A stretch of DNA of 64,000 bases from Kutzneria viridogrisea (GCA_014138725.1 JACJID010000001.1:930001-994000); one strand, 5' to 3'; shown: positions 29,033 through 38,050, counted from the first letter of the stretch. Notes: a model not told the origin generated them from the letters alone. Program-made: numbers and translations.

Positions 29033-29236
29033 CCATATTTCGGGTTTTCATGAAAGAGTTCGGGTATGGTAGGCCCCTTCTTTCGTCCGGTCTGCCGTCG
29101 GCAGCGTGTCTGGCGGAACCACTGTTTCTTTCAGACGCAGTCGCTTGGGTTTGCTGGTCTGTTGGGTTTCGGCCGTTCGGGCCAAACGGGTGAATTCTCT
29201 CGACCGGTCGATCGCCCATGTGGTAGCGTCGAAAAT

Positions 29237-29254
29237 TGATTGTAAAAACAATCA
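29237..29254. promoter_or_regulatory. AT-rich palindrome upstream of the LuxR gene
   Basis: TGATTGT, four A residues, then ACAATCA form a perfect 7-bp inverted repeat inside an AT-rich patch about 70 bp before the LuxR start. A likely operator, perhaps for the regulator itself or for another activator. TTTCATGAAA at 29046-29055 is a second short palindrome in the same 289-bp intergenic region. Confidence 0.5.
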
Positions 29255-29321
29255 CTTCTCTTCATCCTGTGAATTGTGGGGACTGTTCGGAAGAGTCGGT
29301 GTCAAGGCAAGTGGGGGTTCG

Positions 29322-29876
29322 ATGTCCGGTGTCGTCGCTGAACAGCGGTTCGAGCAGTGGCTGCAAATGGCCGGCCTGGACAGGGTTGATCTGGAAGCGC
29401 TGGCTCACTACGCCTTGCGATCATCGGATCAGGATGCGGAAAAGGCCGAACTGCTCAGAACGGTCATACTGTGGTTGCGTGGGCAGGAAACCGCGGAGAC
29501 CGTTCCCTCGCTGCTTCTTGATTTCATCGACGAGTATGCCGCGGCCGCCAGCCGGGCGGCGGACGAACTACGCCTGGTCACCAATGCTCTGATCGCGAGC
29601 GCCGAGCCGGAGCCACAGTCGGGGATTCCCCGGCAGCGTGCCCGGCTCACCGACCGCGAGCACGAGATACTCGCCCTCCTCGCACACGCGCTGTCCAACC
29701 GGCGGATCGCGGCCACGCTGAACATCTCGGAGAAGACCGTGAAGAACCACATCACCTCCGTGTTCGCCAAGCTCGGCGTGTCCAGTCGTAGCGAAGCCCT
29801 TGTTGTCGCGCTCCACGAGGGCATGTTGAAGAATCCGGTTCCGAATCGTGTGAAGAGCCAGATGAGTAGTTCCTGA
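29322..29876 (+). CDS. LuxR-family transcriptional regulator
   Basis: A 184-residue regulator. The C-terminal 60 residues are a classic LuxR helix-turn-helix: LTDREHEILALLAHALSNRR, then ISEKTVKNHITSVFAKLGVSSRSEA. The N-terminal 110 residues are mainly helical and match neither a receiver domain nor an autoinducer-binding domain that I recognise. I chose the ATG at 29322 because the upstream reading frame is AT-rich and lacks domain character. The ribosome binding site is weak. It follows the last NRPS-operon gene in the same direction after 289 bp and is the obvious candidate for the cluster-situated regulator, possibly reading the three repeated operator elements; this is untested. Confidence 0.88.
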   Translation: MSGVVAEQRFEQWLQMAGLDRVDLEALAHYALRSSDQDAEKAELLRTVILWLRGQETAETVPSLLLDFIDEYAAAASRAADELRLVTNALIASAEPEPQSGIPRQRARLTDREHEILALLAHALSNRRIAATLNISEKTVKNHITSVFAKLGVSSRSEALVVALHEGMLKNPVPNRVKSQMSSS

Positions 29877-30042
29877 CGGGCTGGTGGAACCGTCGCTGGA
29901 ACGGCTGGCCTGGTAGCCGCCCCGTCGCGTTCAGCAAGCAGTTCTCCAGGCGGCGTTGTGGGTGCCGAAAATGTCAGGCGCAGGGCCTGCTCGCGGAACG
30001 CTATCGGTTCCGTGATCAACAAGTGTCGGCGAGCCGCCTGGA

Positions 30043-31239
30043 CTAATCAGCCAAGCCGCTGGCCACAAGCCCAACAGGGAGTTTTGGCACGGTGCGGGGC
30101 TTCAGGCCGATGCCACCGACCGCGGCGAACACCAGGACGAGCAGGGCGTAGAGGCAGTACGCGTTGCCGGGCAACTGTTGCCCCAGTGACCACGCGACTT
30201 CCTGGTCGTTCCCGTTGGGCACCAACCAGTGCGGGCCGAGGGCGAACACGAGGGAGCCGGTCAACGCCAGCACCTTCGGCACCGTCGAGTTCGACAGGAC
30301 CAGGAGGGTGAACACGGCGAAGGCGATCCACACCCAGTGGTGCGACCACGAAATGGGGGACACGAGCAGCCCGGCGAACGCGTTGAGCGCCAATGCCCAG
30401 GTCGGTGCGCCTGAGGTGAGCGCGCGCCGCATCCCCACGGCGGCCAGTGTGAGCACGAGTACCGAGGCGAGCAGCCACAGCGCGGTTGCGTGCGGCATCC
30501 CGTACCGGGCGAGCACGCCCTGGATCGACTGGTTGGCGGCGTAGGCGACCCCGCCGACCCGGTCCGGGTCGAAGATCAGCGCGCTCCAGTAGTGCCAGGA
30601 GTCCCGCCAGCTCAACGCGAATCCGATCACCGACATCCCGGCGAAGGACAGCACGCTGACCATCGCGGCCCGGTAATCCTTGCGCAGCAGGAAGAACAGT
30701 ACGAACACCGCGGGGGTCAGCTTGATCGCGGCGGCGATGCCGATCAGCAGCCCGCGTGGCCACTTCGGCCGCGGGCTCAGGCAGTCCAGCGCGACGAGCC
30801 CCATCAGGAGCAGGTTGACCTGGCCGTAACCCAGGGTGCCGCGAATCGGCTCGAACAGCAGCGCGATCGGCCCGAGCAGGAACAGCAGCCTGTTGTCGAA
30901 CCGGATTCCCAGCGCAGGCAAGGTGATCCGCATCACCGCGGCCAGTGCCCCGAAGGTGGCCAGCGTGAGCAGGAGCCCGGCCACCGGCATCGGCACCAAC
31001 GCCAGCGGCACGAACAGCGCCGCGGCGATCGGGGGATAGGTGAAACCGAGGGAGACACCCGACTCGGTTGCCGGCAGGTGCCCGTAGAGGTCACCGCCGG
31101 ACAGCAGCACCCGTGCGCCGATGCGGTACACGTCGAGATCGATGTGGTAGATGAACACGAAGAACACCAGGGCACCCGCGGTGGCCGCGGTTCCGACGAA
31201 CGGCAGCGCCCGCCAAACAGTTTTCGACACGGGCAACAA
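30043..31239 (-). CDS. GT87-type polytopic mannosyltransferase-like membrane protein
   Basis: A 398-residue integral-membrane protein with about ten hydrophobic segments. An early DLDVYRIGARVLLSGGDLYG loop carries the aspartate expected of polyprenol-phosphate-sugar-dependent glycosyltransferases. The YPPIAAALF and YGQVNLLLMGL motifs are typical of the DUF2029/GT87 family, whose actinobacterial members extend mannosyl glycolipids at the membrane. ATG start, divergent from the acyltransferase gene with 52 bp between. The two may modify the same cell-surface glycoconjugate. No link to the NRPS cluster is evident, so I place the cluster border before this gene. Confidence 0.85.
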   Translation of the reverse strand: MLPVSKTVWRALPFVGTAATAGALVFFVFIYHIDLDVYRIGARVLLSGGDLYGHLPATESGVSLGFTYPPIAAALFVPLALVPMPVAGLLLTLATFGALAAVMRITLPALGIRFDNRLLFLLGPIALLFEPIRGTLGYGQVNLLLMGLVALDCLSPRPKWPRGLLIGIAAAIKLTPAVFVLFFLLRKDYRAAMVSVLSFAGMSVIGFALSWRDSWHYWSALIFDPDRVGGVAYAANQSIQGVLARYGMPHATALWLLASVLVLTLAAVGMRRALTSGAPTWALALNAFAGLLVSPISWSHHWVWIAFAVFTLLVLSNSTVPKVLALTGSLVFALGPHWLVPNGNDQEVAWSLGQQLPGNAYCLYALLVLVFAAVGGIGLKPRTVPKLPVGLVASGLAD

Positions 31240-31291
31240 GCTAGGAAACGTCGATTACGGCCGGTATAAGCGCCACGCTTATCCGCTCCTT

Positions 31292-32413
31292 ATGGGTCCA
31301 CAGCCGACACTGTCGGCCATGCGGAGTCATGCCGAATACCTTGCGCTGAAACGCTTTCCCGCACTGGACGGACTGCGGGCCGTCTCCGCGCTGCTCGTGG
31401 TGCTCTTCCACAACGAGGGGCCGGACATCCTCCAGGGCTGGCTGGGGGTGCAGGTGTTCTTCGTGCTGTCCGGGTTCCTGATCACCACCCTGCTGCTGCG
31501 CGAGCGGGACCGCACCGGTCGGGTGTCGTTGCGGGCCTTCTACATCCGGCGGGCCTTCCGCATCCTGCCGGTGTACTTCCTGATCCTGGGGCTGACCCTG
31601 GCCGGCCTGCTCGTCGCCGGCCAGTTCCTGAGCCAGCCGCCCGGTACCGAATTGCCGCAGTACCTGTTGTTCTTCACCGAGTTCGGGCACGGCGGCGCGT
31701 ACGGCCAGGCCTGGTCACTGGGCATCGAGCAGAAGTTCTACCTGCTCTGGCCGGTGCTCGCCTTCTGCGCCATCGGTGTCGGCCGCAATGCCGCCTTCGG
31801 CCTCAGGCTGGGCCTGACGCTCTTGCTCATGGCGCTGTCACTGGCCGCCGTGCCGTTCACGGTGTCCAGCGATCCACGGGGCTGGCCCGTGCACTACTTC
31901 TCGATCCTCATGGGCTGCCTGCTGGCGGTCGTCATGCACAACCCCCGTGGCTACGCGCTGCTCCGGCCGCTGGCCCGGCCCTGGGTGGCGGTGGCGTTCG
32001 TCGCCGCGCACCTGTGCGTGTCGTTCATCGTGGACTTCCTGGACCACCACAAGGTCCTCGGTGTCCCCGGGTTCGTCGCGGTGGTGCCGCTCTACGCGCT
32101 GGCCGTGGCTGTGCTGCTGCCCGCGCTGATCGCCCCCGGTGTGCCGCAGTGGCTACTCTCCCGGCGCCCCATGGTATTCCTCGGCGAACGGTCGTACTCG
32201 ATCTACCTCGTGCAGTCCATCGCCTCGGGGGTGGTCATCGTGTTGCTGCCGTGGGCCACCGGGATGGCCAAGGCCGTACCGGCCGTGCTGGTCGCCGTGC
32301 TGGTGGCGCACTTCTGCTACCGGTGGGTCGAACTGCCCATGATCAAGCGGGGGCAGCGGATCGTCCGCCGCGCGGGGCGCGCCTTCCCCGAGGAGGCACC
32401 GGCCGTGTCCTGA
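31292..32413 (+). CDS. Acyltransferase 3 family membrane protein
   Basis: A 373-residue polytopic membrane protein of the acyltransferase-3 family, whose members O-acylate sugars of antibiotics, glycolipids and polysaccharides. FPALDGLRAVSALLVVLFH carries the conserved arginine and the probable catalytic histidine. GVQVFFVLSGFLI and FYIRRAFRILPVYF are signature blocks. Ten or so hydrophobic segments follow. The start could be ATG 31292 or ATG 31319; neither has a good Shine-Dalgarno. It is divergent from the GT87 gene. Confidence 0.88.
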   Translation: MGPQPTLSAMRSHAEYLALKRFPALDGLRAVSALLVVLFHNEGPDILQGWLGVQVFFVLSGFLITTLLLRERDRTGRVSLRAFYIRRAFRILPVYFLILGLTLAGLLVAGQFLSQPPGTELPQYLLFFTEFGHGGAYGQAWSLGIEQKFYLLWPVLAFCAIGVGRNAAFGLRLGLTLLLMALSLAAVPFTVSSDPRGWPVHYFSILMGCLLAVVMHNPRGYALLRPLARPWVAVAFVAAHLCVSFIVDFLDHHKVLGVPGFVAVVPLYALAVAVLLPALIAPGVPQWLLSRRPMVFLGERSYSIYLVQSIASGVVIVLLPWATGMAKAVPAVLVAVLVAHFCYRWVELPMIKRGQRIVRRAGRAFPEEAPAVS

Positions 32414-33004
32414 GTGGCCCGTCGGGCACCCTCATGACGCCGAACCCTTGCGGCAGTACTCGGTGATCTCGTCGCCGACCATGCGCGGCGACACCTCCAG
32501 CCAGTTGGCGAAGGCCGCACGCTGCTTGCTCTTCGGCGGGACCGCAGGTGGTTGTTCGTTGGCATCGAAGTGTGTCCCGTTGCCACATAACCGCAGGTCG
32601 AAGATCCCCGCGCTCGACCCGACCGTATGGGGCACCGCAGGCAGGCATTCCGCAGTGGTTCCGCATCGGCGTCAACGAAGGCGGCATCAAGGTCTCCACG
32701 GTGACCACCAGCCTGGGCACGCTCGGCGACACGATCTGGGAAGCCCGCACCGACCTCGCCCGCGCACACCGGGGCGCTACCCAACGGGCCCACGAACTGA
32801 AGAAGGGATCGTCGGTGCCGAACCGGTGTCCGTCGGGCGCATTCACCGACTGTCCAGTCTTGCCTGGTGGACAGGAACTTCTTCGCGCCACTGGTCAACG
32901 ACTCCGGGCAGCAGACGGTGCAGTCGTTTGATCGCCTGGGGTTCGGGCATGGCCCAGCTCGTCGCGGCGATTGAGCGACATCAGTGAGGATCGGTGGACC
33001 CAAC
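32414..33004. other. Intergenic stretch without a convincing gene
   Basis: About 590 bp between the acyltransferase and the trypsin-STAND gene. Short open frames exist on both strands (for example 32432-32635 minus and 32548-32931 plus), but none has a recognisable domain, a strong ribosome binding site and an intact length together. It may hold remnants of older genes. Confidence 0.5.
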
Positions 33005-35890
33005 TCAATCGGCTGGCGAGGTGGTTGAGTTGTTGGTTAGCCAGGCTAGGACTTGTTCCGACAGCTCCAACTGGGGGCGATGGGCGTCCGGGCGTTGCTC
33101 GGCCAGCCGCCGAAGGATCTCGGCCGCCTCGGTGACTGCCACCAGCGCCTCCTCCCGCCGCCCCGACTCGCCGAGTTGGATCGCGAGGTTGTTCAGGCTG
33201 GTCGCGAGGTTGGGCAGGAAGGCGTCCGGGCGCTGCTGGGCCAACTGCCGATATACCTGCACCGCTTCGGTGACTGCCGCCAGCGCTTCCTCCCGCCGAC
33301 CCGCTTCACCGAGCCGGATTGCGAGGTTGTTCAGGCTCATGGCGAGGTCGGGCAGGAACACTTCCGGGCGCTGCTGGGCCAGCCGCTGACGGATCTCGAC
33401 TGCTTCGATGATCGCCGCCAGCCCCTCCTCCTGCCGCCCCAACTCACCCAACCGGATCGCGAGGTTGTTCAGGCTGGTCGCGAGGTCGGGTAGGAATGCT
33501 TCCAGGCGCTGCTGGGCCAGCCGCTGACGGATCTCGACCGCCTCAGTGATCGCCGCCAGCGCTTCCTCCCGCCGACCCGCTTCACCGAGCCGGATTGCGA
33601 GGTTGTTCAGGCTCATGGCGAGGTCGGGCAGGAACACCTCCGGGCGCTGCTGGGCCAGCCGCTGACGGATCTCGACTGCTTCGATGATCGCCGCCAGCCC
33701 CTCCTCCCACCGACCCAAATCACCGAGCCGGTTGGAGAGGTTGTTCAGGCCGGTAGCCAATCGGGAGTCGTCGAGGCTGGGGTCCTCGGTGATTGCCTGC
33801 CGGTGGCGTTGGACCAGCACGATGCTGATCTCGGCCGCGGCCGAAGCCAACACCTGACTCCGCTCCGGAAACCCATCGATCAGGCGCTCCAACACCGACG
33901 TGGCGATCGCGCTATCGGCCGTGACGCGTTCGATCGCACGCAGGAGCGGCGCCGGGGTCTCGACCTGGGTGGCCACCGCCGCAGCCGTCGGCAGCAGTGT
34001 GTCGGTGTTGCGCAGACACCACTCGGTCACCCGCTCACCCACCCCGACGCCCAGCGCTGCGTGTGCCGCCGCCCGCGTACACACCGTCACCACCCGCTCG
34101 GCCTCGTCCTCCCGGATCTGGCCGAGAAGGGCGTCGATCACACAGGGCCGGGTGGTGTCCAGGATGAGCCGACCGATCAGGCGTTCGGCCACCCGGTCCG
34201 GGACCAGACCCTCGAACACCCCGTCCGCACCCGGCGGGTAGAGCTGGGTCAGCCAACTCCGTACCTGGTTGCGGCGCACCAACGGCTGATCGGCCAACTC
34301 CGGCACCCGCACCAGTACCCCGTCCACCTGCTCCACGGTGCCCGGCCCAAGCACGACGGTCGCGGCGACGATGTCGGTCAGTGTGTCCAACCCCAGCGCG
34401 GGCAGCAGTGCCTGTGCGGTCGCGGTGGAGCGCCAGTAGCCGCGCTCGTGGTCCAGGACCCGGTCCTCCGGCCCCCGCCCACCACCGGTCAACGGCACCG
34501 CGGCGTGCGTGGTGGGTGCGGTGTCGAGCAGGTCGGCCAACGCGGTCATCTGCACCGCCAACACCGTCGATGCCTGCTCCACCCGCTGGCCCGGTTTCCC
34601 GGCCAGCTCGGCGGCGATGGCTGGCCAGTCCAAGTGAGTAAGGCCGGGGATCTGTCCCACGGCCTCGGCCAGGGCGGTCACCGCCACCTGATAGGCCGCC
34701 GCCCGCTGCGCGGCTGACGGGTCCAACTGTGTCAACCGGTGCACATGGCTGGCGTCGACGAAGTCCCTGGCAGCATCACCGGTCGCGGTCAGTTCCTCCC
34801 ACCAGCCGCTGGCGGTGCGGGCCAGCAGCAGCACCTTCACCGCCGCATCCCCCTGACGGCGTGCCAGGACATCCGCGAGCGCGGTGAGCTGTGCCGTGCG
34901 GCTCTCCGCGTAGTCGACCACGACCACGACCGGGGCCACCGTGTGCGCCAGCACCGCCAACTCCTGGGCCTGGGTGTCCGGGCGAAGCCACAGCACCGCC
35001 CACCCCAGCCCGGTGAGTTGCTCGGTGAACTCCAGGGCCAGGCGGGTCTTGCCCTGCCCACCCGCACCGTGTAGCAGCACGACCCCCAGCCCCGCCAGCG
35101 TGGCCCACGTGTGCAGTTCAGTCAGGACGTCCTCGCGGCCGTGAAAGGGCACCACCGCCCGCCGCGCGGCCAACAACCCCGCGGGCGAGGCCACCGCCCG
35201 CTCTGCCCGACCGGGCAGGGGGCCGGCGGCCAGGGGCTGGAGTTCGACGGCCTCGCACCGCACCCCCGCGGGCCCCAGGTATGCCGAGACCGCGGCGACG
35301 AACGCGGGATCGGCCAGCAGCACGTAGGCGGGGACCGCCTCCAGGACCGCGTGGCCGCGACCGGCCGGGTCGGTCGCGATGACCCCGGTGAGCAGGCCAT
35401 GGCAGAACATCGCCGCCCCGGACATCCCACCCCAGGGCGAGCGCCCCTCGACCGTGGGCACTGGAGGAGCACCGTCGAGGTTCATCACGTACCGATCGCT
35501 GACCATCCGGTCACCGGGGTTCAGCACCCCCGTCGGTTGGAGCACCTCGACCGGTCGCCCACCACGCTGCACCACGTCCGGCACGCCCCAGGACTCACAG
35601 GCGATTCCCGGACGATGGGTGACCGACCGGCCCCACACCACCGGCCCCACTCGCGGGGGCTGCCAGCCCGGATCATCGATCCGGACCAGCGCCGCGTCAT
35701 CGCGCCCGTGGGGAGTGCCGCACCAGATCACGTCACCGGTGAACCGACCTTCCCGCGCCGGCCGGAACACCCGCACCCCACCATCGGCGGCGACCACGTG
35801 CGCCGAGGTCAACACCAGATCCGGGCCCAGCAGGTAGCCCGAACCCGCGCCACCGGCACCGGTGACCGCGACGACCCGTTCCCACTCCAC
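33005..35890 (-). CDS. Trypsin-like protease / STAND NTPase / TPR fusion protein
   Basis: A 961-residue three-part protein. Residues 1-210 are a trypsin-like serine protease with an intact triad: H in LTSAHVV, D in RDDAALVRI, S in GGMSGAAMF. Residues about 235-560 form a STAND-type NTPase with Walker A GAGGQGKTRLAL and Walker B VVVVVDYAES. The C-terminal third is a TPR superhelix containing five 46-residue repeats. Such fusions are viewed as sensor-switch-effector proteins of biological conflict or programmed death: the TPRs sense, the NTPase oligomerises, the protease acts. It lies 39 bp downstream of a Trypco2 gene, a known partner of such proteases. No signal peptide, so it is cytoplasmic. 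The trigger is unknown. Confidence 0.92.
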   Translation of the reverse strand: MEWERVVAVTGAGGAGSGYLLGPDLVLTSAHVVAADGGVRVFRPAREGRFTGDVIWCGTPHGRDDAALVRIDDPGWQPPRVGPVVWGRSVTHRPGIACESWGVPDVVQRGGRPVEVLQPTGVLNPGDRMVSDRYVMNLDGAPPVPTVEGRSPWGGMSGAAMFCHGLLTGVIATDPAGRGHAVLEAVPAYVLLADPAFVAAVSAYLGPAGVRCEAVELQPLAAGPLPGRAERAVASPAGLLAARRAVVPFHGREDVLTELHTWATLAGLGVVLLHGAGGQGKTRLALEFTEQLTGLGWAVLWLRPDTQAQELAVLAHTVAPVVVVVDYAESRTAQLTALADVLARRQGDAAVKVLLLARTASGWWEELTATGDAARDFVDASHVHRLTQLDPSAAQRAAAYQVAVTALAEAVGQIPGLTHLDWPAIAAELAGKPGQRVEQASTVLAVQMTALADLLDTAPTTHAAVPLTGGGRGPEDRVLDHERGYWRSTATAQALLPALGLDTLTDIVAATVVLGPGTVEQVDGVLVRVPELADQPLVRRNQVRSWLTQLYPPGADGVFEGLVPDRVAERLIGRLILDTTRPCVIDALLGQIREDEAERVVTVCTRAAAHAALGVGVGERVTEWCLRNTDTLLPTAAAVATQVETPAPLLRAIERVTADSAIATSVLERLIDGFPERSQVLASAAAEISIVLVQRHRQAITEDPSLDDSRLATGLNNLSNRLGDLGRWEEGLAAIIEAVEIRQRLAQQRPEVFLPDLAMSLNNLAIRLGEAGRREEALAAITEAVEIRQRLAQQRLEAFLPDLATSLNNLAIRLGELGRQEEGLAAIIEAVEIRQRLAQQRPEVFLPDLAMSLNNLAIRLGEAGRREEALAAVTEAVQVYRQLAQQRPDAFLPNLATSLNNLAIQLGESGRREEALVAVTEAAEILRRLAEQRPDAHRPQLELSEQVLAWLTNNSTTSPAD
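33050..33745 (-). repeat. Five tandem 138-bp TPR-coding repeats
   Basis: The motif GAGGTTGTTCAGGC recurs exactly every 138 bp (beginning near 33185, 33323, 33461, 33599 and 33737), giving five 46-residue TPR units. Alternate units are more alike. The block 33276-33431 matches 33552-33707 with a single difference, so a 276-bp double unit was duplicated recently. Confidence 0.9.
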
Positions 35891-35929
35891 AACAACCCCC
35901 GAACCCGCGCACTCGCGCGGTGGACACGA

Positions 35930-36256
35930 TCAGCGGCCGATGTGCCCAGATACATCACCAGGGCCATCCAGCCGCCGGTCACCGGCGACCGCGAGGTCAC
36001 CACCACTGGGCAGACGGGGGGTCAGCTCGATCGAGACCCGGTGCTTGCTGGTCCGGGCCACCCCGGCCTCGGCATCGGCGGTCACCACCCACGCCTTGAA
36101 CCCGGTCTTGGCCTTCGCGTCAACCTTCAACTCGACGTCGAACTCCAGCTTGATCGTCCCCACCACGAACTCGATGTCCGCCCCCGCGCCCCGTTCGGCG
36201 GCTTCCAGCAATTCGTCACGCACCGCCGCGACCGCATCGGCCAACTCGATCTCCAT
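35930..36256 (-). CDS. Trypsin-co-occurring domain 2 (Trypco2) protein
   Basis: A 108-residue cytoplasmic protein. It opens MEIELADAVAAVRDELLEAA and continues with IEFVVGTIKLEFDVELKV, then a segment ending KHRVSIELTP. This pattern of an N-terminal helix, two amphipathic strands with a VELEFxVE core, and a terminal HxVxLxLxP strand fits the Trypco2 family, found beside trypsin-STAND proteins in conflict islands. It is the upstream gene of the pair, with a 39-bp gap to the protease gene, so they form an operon. Its job is probably to hold or deliver the protease effector; the mechanism is not established. Confidence 0.82.
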   Translation of the reverse strand: MEIELADAVAAVRDELLEAAERGAGADIEFVVGTIKLEFDVELKVDAKAKTGFKAWVVTADAEAGVARTSKHRVSIELTPRLPSGGDLAVAGDRRLDGPGDVSGHIGR

Positions 36257-36437
36257 ACGACCCCCATCGCCCGACAGGCCAACTCCGCTACGCCTGGCAG
36301 GCTAGCGGTCCATGCCCCCCAGGGGCGCGCCGTGCTCGCCGAGGCTGCGGCCGCGGATCTTTTTCGGTCGGCCGTGCAACCTTCTGCCCGGTGGGGCCTG
36401 TATAGGAGTGCGGACCAGATGTGAGGGGCGTGTTGCG

Positions 36438-36944
36438 ATGGTGGATCGGCAGGCTTTCACCCAGCTTGCCCGGGAGCGCGCGCCTGCCTGGCGTCGGCTG
36501 GCGTTCCTGATGTGCGGGGACTGGAGCAGGGCCGAGGACATCGTGCAGGTGGCGTTGGTGCGGTTGTTCCAGCAGTGGCACCGGATCGACCCCGAGGGTG
36601 TCGAGGCGTACACGCACAAGATCATCTCCCGGCTCGCCGTCGACGAGGCGCGACGCGCATACCGCACGGCCGAGGTGCAGATCCCCCCTCCAGACTTGGC
36701 CGGGGCACCAATGACGACCGAGGACACCCTCGACGTCCGGGCCGCGCTACGGCGGGTCCCACCGCGGCAGCGCGCGGTGCTGGTGTTGCGGTTCTACAGC
36801 GACCTGACCGTCGCGCAGACCGCGAAGGCGCTCGGGGTGAGCGAGGGGACGGTGAAGTCCCAGGCGCTGCGCGGACTACAGGCCCTTCGGTCGTTGCTCA
36901 CGGTCGATGAGGTCGGGCACGTGTCGAAGCTGGAAGCGAGGTAG
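36438..36944 (+). CDS. SigE-type ECF RNA polymerase sigma factor
   Basis: A 168-residue sigma-70 family protein of the short actinobacterial SigE-like (SigE-family) type. Region 2 is FLMCGDWSRAEDIVQVALVR and region 4 is RAVLVLRFYSDLTVAQTAKA followed by the recognition helix GVSEGTVKSQALRGLQALR. ATG 36438 is preceded by GAGGGGCG; the longer frame upstream lacks similarity. Six bases after its stop begins a gene for a single-span membrane protein, the usual arrangement of such a sigma factor with its putative regulator or target. Directs RNA polymerase to a small regulon, unknown here. Confidence 0.9.
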   Translation: MVDRQAFTQLARERAPAWRRLAFLMCGDWSRAEDIVQVALVRLFQQWHRIDPEGVEAYTHKIISRLAVDEARRAYRTAEVQIPPPDLAGAPMTTEDTLDVRAALRRVPPRQRAVLVLRFYSDLTVAQTAKALGVSEGTVKSQALRGLQALRSLLTVDEVGHVSKLEAR

Positions 36945-36950
36945 CCGGGC

Positions 36951-37544
36951 ATGGAACTGGACAAGCGGGTGTTCGACCGGGCGCTGGGTGGCGATGAGCC
37001 GCCGCCGATGCAGCTGGACTTCGACCGGATCGAGGATGCCGCACGTCGCGACACGCGGCGCCGTGTGCTTCCACTGGTCGGTGCCGGGGCCGCGGTGACG
37101 GTGGTGCTGGCTGGAGCCGTGTTCTTCTCCGTACACGATTCCGGCCCCATGGAGGTGACCCCGGCCGTGCCAGTGGCCGGCTCGGGCACGACGAAGGCGG
37201 CGATCCGCACCGAGAGCCCGACGATCCGCGACACGGCCTACTGCTACAAGTCGGCCTCCATCACCAGCACGGAAACCAACCAGCACGTCCCGGCGGGTCT
37301 GGCCGCGGCCAGTGGGCGGGGGGACGCGGCTGGGCACATCCTGGAGATGTGCGGCATCGGCTGGAAGGAGAACGCCTACGCGTGGCAGCCACTCAAACCA
37401 CCCGGCCAGGTGTACGACGTTCCGCCGCTGGTGGCGTGTGTTCTCAACTCCAGCGCGGTGCAGGCGCAAAGCGGTGCCGTCGGGGTGTTCCCGGGCAATC
37501 AGCAGACCTGCGCGGACATGGGGCTGGCGGTGGCTCAACCGTGA
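36951..37544 (+). CDS. Single-span membrane protein encoded with the sigma factor
   Basis: A 197-residue protein with a cytoplasmic N-terminus of about 38 residues ending in an arginine-rich RRDTRRR stretch. One transmembrane helix follows, LPLVGAGAAVTVVLAGAVFF (about residues 40-60), then an extracytoplasmic domain of about 135 residues with four or five cysteines. It begins six bases after the SigE-type sigma gene, so it is probably co-transcribed and may act as an anti-sigma-like partner or sensor. No zinc-binding anti-sigma motif (HxxxCxxC) is present. Similar proteins are annotated only as hypothetical. Confidence 0.75.
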   Translation: MELDKRVFDRALGGDEPPPMQLDFDRIEDAARRDTRRRVLPLVGAGAAVTVVLAGAVFFSVHDSGPMEVTPAVPVAGSGTTKAAIRTESPTIRDTAYCYKSASITSTETNQHVPAGLAAASGRGDAAGHILEMCGIGWKENAYAWQPLKPPGQVYDVPPLVACVLNSSAVQAQSGAVGVFPGNQQTCADMGLAVAQP

Positions 37545-37579
37545 GCCTCCGGCGGTGGTGTGCCAGGGCGTGAGGGTGG

Positions 37580-38050
37580 TTACTTCCTGTAGACCCGCAT
37601 CGCGACGGCGTTGTCGTTCCAGTGGCCCAGGTAGTTGCACGGCAGGTCGAAGGTGCCTACGACGGAGTCCTCGTCATTGACGACCAGTCCGTTGCAGCTG
37701 TTGTAGCCCGTGACTGAGGACACGTTGTGCTCGACCGACCAGGTATTGACGAGGTGATAACCCTGGCTGTCGCACGGGCCGCCGTCCCCGTACCAGGTGT
37801 AGATGACGTCCCCGAGGTAGTTGGCATCCTTGTACTCGTTTGCGAGGAGCGTCAGGCCCTGTACCGATCTGGTGGTCGGCAGTGACGCCTTGGCTTTGGC
37901 GAGAGCGTCCTCAATGGACACAGGTGAGCATGCCTCGGCGAGCTTCTTGGAGGCGCCGTGCTCGTCGAGCTGCTTGCTCACGATCCCCGCGCAGTGTTGG
38001 TCGGCTTGGTCGGCCGGTGCCGCGTGGGCTGACATCGTGAAGCCGGTCAT
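37580..38050 (-). CDS. Small secreted protein of unknown function, signal peptide frameshifted
   Basis: A 156-residue frame starting MTGFTMSAHAAPADQ, ending in a putative signal-peptidase site (AHA-A). The mature part has four cysteines and no domain I recognise. The open frame has no ribosome binding site. Upstream, in another frame, an ATG at 38101-38103 is preceded by a GGGGG Shine-Dalgarno and encodes MFHRLRTVVSAAL before meeting a stop. Joining that to the downstream VTGLAMTGFTMSAHA by one frame change gives a textbook signal peptide. So the real gene is probably 37580-38103 with a one-base indel, either a mutation or a sequencing error. Convergent with the sigma-factor operon. Confidence 0.7.
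   Translation of the reverse strand: MTGFTMSAHAAPADQADQHCAGIVSKQLDEHGASKKLAEACSPVSIEDALAKAKASLPTTRSVQGLTLLANEYKDANYLGDVIYTWYGDGGPCDSQGYHLVNTWSVEHNVSSVTGYNSCNGLVVNDEDSVVGTFDLPCNYLGHWNDNAVAMRVYRK

Noticed and set aside
33050-33745. The regular 138-bp repeats considered as a CRISPR array
   Set aside because: The whole unit is repeated, without unique spacers, and it codes for in-frame TPRs. No cas genes are near.
33803-34717. A plus-strand frame within the trypsin-STAND gene
   Set aside because: Walker and protease motifs all lie on the minus strand; this frame is a shadow of them.
36288-36727. Minus-strand frames opposite the SigE-type sigma factor
   Set aside because: The plus strand has clear sigma regions 2 and 4; the minus frames are shadows.
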